Positions 30,900 to 32,462 of a DNA stretch of 32,462 nucleotides are shown one piece after another. Each line of letters begins with the position of its first letter. Position 1 is the first letter of the stretch. Location: positions 1 to 32,462 of the forward strand of contig CAZDSS010000018.1 in assembly GCA_964508185.1 (NCBI GenBank), read 5' to 3'. Under the pieces are notes generated by a model that saw only the letters and a list, made by a program, of their open reading frames with translations, was not told where the DNA came from and ran no database searches. The translations under genes and the position numbers were made by a program. The DNA comes from CAZDSS01 sp964508185. GTDB lineage: Bacteria > Pseudomonadota > Alphaproteobacteria > Sphingomonadales > Govanellaceae.

Positions 30900-31636
30900 G
30901 ATTCGCCACCGCTCACAGGCACCATGGGACCAAGCGCGCCCGAGAGCACGATGTCGCCCGCCTTCAGCGGACGGCCCACCTCCGCCATCTTGCGGGCAAG
31001 CCACAGGGTCGCGGTCAGGGGGTTGCCGAGACAGGCGGCGCCCGATCCCATGGATACGGCTTCCCCCTCCCGCTGCACCACCATGCCGCAGGCGCGAAGG
31101 TCGATATCACCGAGTTTCCGCGGCTGCGTGCCGAGGACGAAAAGGGCGGACGACGCATTGTCGGCGACCGTGTCGGCGAAGGTGATCTTCCAGTCGGCGA
31201 TGCGGCTGTCCACCACCTCGAAGGCGGGAAGAGCGTAGTCCACCGCGGCGATGAGATCGACGACGGTGATCTGGTCGCCATCGAGATCGCGGCCCATGAC
31301 GAAGGCGATCTCGCCCTCGATCTTGGGCTGGATGAGGCGGGAGATGGGAATTTCCTCGGCATCGGCGAAGGCCATGTCGGCGAACAGCATGCCGTAGTCC
31401 GGCTGATCGACGCCGAGCTGCTTCTGCACCGCCCTGGCGGTGAGGCCGATCTTCCGCCCCACCAGCCGCCGCCCGGCGGCGAGCCAGTGGCGCGTATTGG
31501 CCTCCTGCACCGCATAGGCGCCCGCGGCGTCATCGGGGGCGAGATGGTCGCGAAGCGGCGGTACGGTCCTGCGATTCTCGCCCGCCTCGCGCAGCAGCCT
31601 TGCAATTTCCTCGGTGCGGGTCGCGGCTTCGATCAT
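30842..31636 (-). CDS. mhpD: 2-oxopent-4-enoate hydratase (MhpD/DmpE family)
   Basis: The 264-residue enzyme belongs to the hydratase/4-oxalocrotonate decarboxylase family and adds water to 2-hydroxypenta-2,4-dienoate to give 4-hydroxy-2-oxopentanoate. Seen are GRKIGLTARAVQKQLGVDQPDYG, shown in part, the metal-binding E-x-E in KIEGEIAFV and a further acidic ligand in FEVVDSRIADWK, then LGNPLTATLWLARKM and LSGALGPMVPV. It could also be the related 4-oxalocrotonate decarboxylase, but neighbouring acetaldehyde dehydrogenase favours the hydratase. GGAGGG precedes the ATG. It is divergent from the dehydrogenase across a 195-base spacer. Confidence 0.85.
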   Translation of the reverse strand: MIEAATRTEEIARLLREAGENRRTVPPLRDHLAPDDAAGAYAVQEANTRHWLAAGRRLVGRKIGLTARAVQKQLGVDQPDYGMLFADMAFADAEEIPISRLIQPKIEGEIAFVMGRDLDGDQITVVDLIAAVDYALPAFEVVDSRIADWKITFADTVADNASSALFVLGTQPRKLGDIDLRACGMVVQREGEAVSMGSGAACLGNPLTATLWLARKMAEVGRPLKAGDIVLSGALGPMVPVSGGESYELTIAGLGSVRARFSRD

Positions 31637-31831
31637 GTCCCTCCCCCTTGTTCATCGGGCTTCACAGGATCCGGAGTATTCCGGCGCCGCCCATTCCGGT
31701 CAACTGGCACGCCACACACAAGTATCATCATGTGAGACTTTCGCCCGGTGGTCTGATTGACAAGACTCCGCCAGCTGCCACAGTTCGGATCATAGGACAC
31801 TGCCGCCATCACCGGCGAAGGAGCATCAATC

Positions 31832-32462
31832 ATGAGCAAGATCGGCTGCGCCATCATCGGCTCCGGCAATATCGGCACGGACCTGATGATAAAGATCATC
31901 CGCACCTCACGCATCCTCGAATGCCGCGCCATGGTCGGGATCGACCCCGAATCCGACGGCCTGTCCCGCGCCCACAGGCTCGGCATCGCGGCCACCCATG
32001 ACGGCATCGAGGGCCTGATCGCCATGCCGGAATTCCGCGACATCCGGATCATCTTCGACGCGACTTCCGCCAAGGCCCATCTCCATCACGACCGGGTGCT
32101 CCAGGACTATCCCGACAAGACCCTGATCGACCTGACCCCCGCCGCCGTCGGGCCGTTCACCGTGCCGGTCGTCAACATGGGAAGCCAGCTTCAGGCGCGG
32201 AACGTCAACATGGTGACCTGCGGCGGCCAGGCGACCATTCCAATCGTCGCCGCGGTCAATCAGGTGGCGAAGGTGCATTATGCCGAAATCGTCGCATCCA
32301 TCGCGTCAAAATCGGCGGGCCCCGGCACCCGCGCCAATATCGACGAATTCACCGCCACCACCGCGCGGGCGATCGAAGAGGTGGGCGGCGCCGGGCGCGG
32401 CAAGGCGATCATCATCCTCAATCCGGCCGAGCCGCCGCTTCTCATGCGCGACACCGTCTTCA
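31832..32462 (+). CDS. mhpF: Acetaldehyde dehydrogenase (acylating), MhpF/DmpF family, 3' truncated
   Basis: This enzyme turns acetaldehyde, released by the pathway aldolase, into acetyl-CoA with CoA and NAD, channelled within an aldolase-dehydrogenase complex. The start follows GAAGGAG. Seen are the NAD-binding CAIIGSGNIGTDLMIK, VGIDPESDGLSRA, DATSAKAH, the catalytic cysteine in MVTCGGQATIPI, and ASKSAGPGTRANIDEFT. The window ends after about 210 of some 300 residues. The partner aldolase (MhpE/DmpG) would be expected next. Confidence 0.93.
   Translation, partial: MSKIGCAIIGSGNIGTDLMIKIIRTSRILECRAMVGIDPESDGLSRAHRLGIAATHDGIEGLIAMPEFRDIRIIFDATSAKAHLHHDRVLQDYPDKTLIDLTPAAVGPFTVPVVNMGSQLQARNVNMVTCGGQATIPIVAAVNQVAKVHYAEIVASIASKSAGPGTRANIDEFTATTARAIEEVGGAGRGKAIIILNPAEPPLLMRDTVF

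Noticed and set aside
31707..31725. Third sigma-54 promoter beginning TGGCACG in the hydratase-dehydrogenase spacer
   Set aside because: The -12 GC is missing at the required ten-base spacing.

Overview
The window is GC-rich DNA (mid-60s % by eye) from a Gram-negative bacterium, most likely an alphaproteobacterium from a lineage rich in TonB receptors. The best lineage marker is a GTTC-N7-GTTC LexA box, the alphaproteobacterial SOS operator, directly in front of an imuA-imuB-dnaE2 mutagenesis cassette. The TonB-dependent receptor, the PEP-CTERM-type protein and the aromatic meta-cleavage genes fit the same picture. A run of 10 Ns (26006-26015) shows this is a scaffolded draft assembly. No tRNA, rRNA, insertion sequence, phage gene or CRISPR array was seen.

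Layout. 1-3371: the SOS mutasome imuA-imuB-dnaE2 on the minus strand; dnaE2 is cut by the window edge and carries a frameshift. 3422-4911: an OprP/OprO-type porin with its own terminator. 5055-18343: a catabolic island for modified or D-configured amino acids. It holds dgcA-dgcN (D-glutamate via N-acetyl-D-glutamate), ridA, a five-gene minus-strand run hyuA-hyuB-MFS-amidohydrolase-GntR, and a divergent TonB receptor plus FAD amine oxidoreductase pair.

18344-25214 is the most interesting part: a compact gene set resembling the Pseudomonas Fap functional-amyloid system. A plus-strand operon encodes an Asn/Asp/Ser repeat protein with five 24-residue repeats, a small protein sharing its C-terminal motif, a periplasmic C39 peptidase (FapD-like) and another secreted protein with a double-glycine motif. 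A facing minus-strand operon encodes a sigma-54 activator with a degenerate receiver domain and an outer-membrane barrel with an N-terminal coiled coil (FapF-like). Both operons are preceded by good sigma-54 -24/-12 elements, so the local activator probably controls the whole set.

25301-32462: a secreted-type methyltransferase broken by the scaffold gap, an APC amino-acid permease, a PEP-CTERM-like choice-of-anchor K protein, a di-haem cytochrome c peroxidase, and the start of a lower meta-cleavage pathway (IclR regulator, 2-oxopent-4-enoate hydratase, acylating acetaldehyde dehydrogenase running off the window end).
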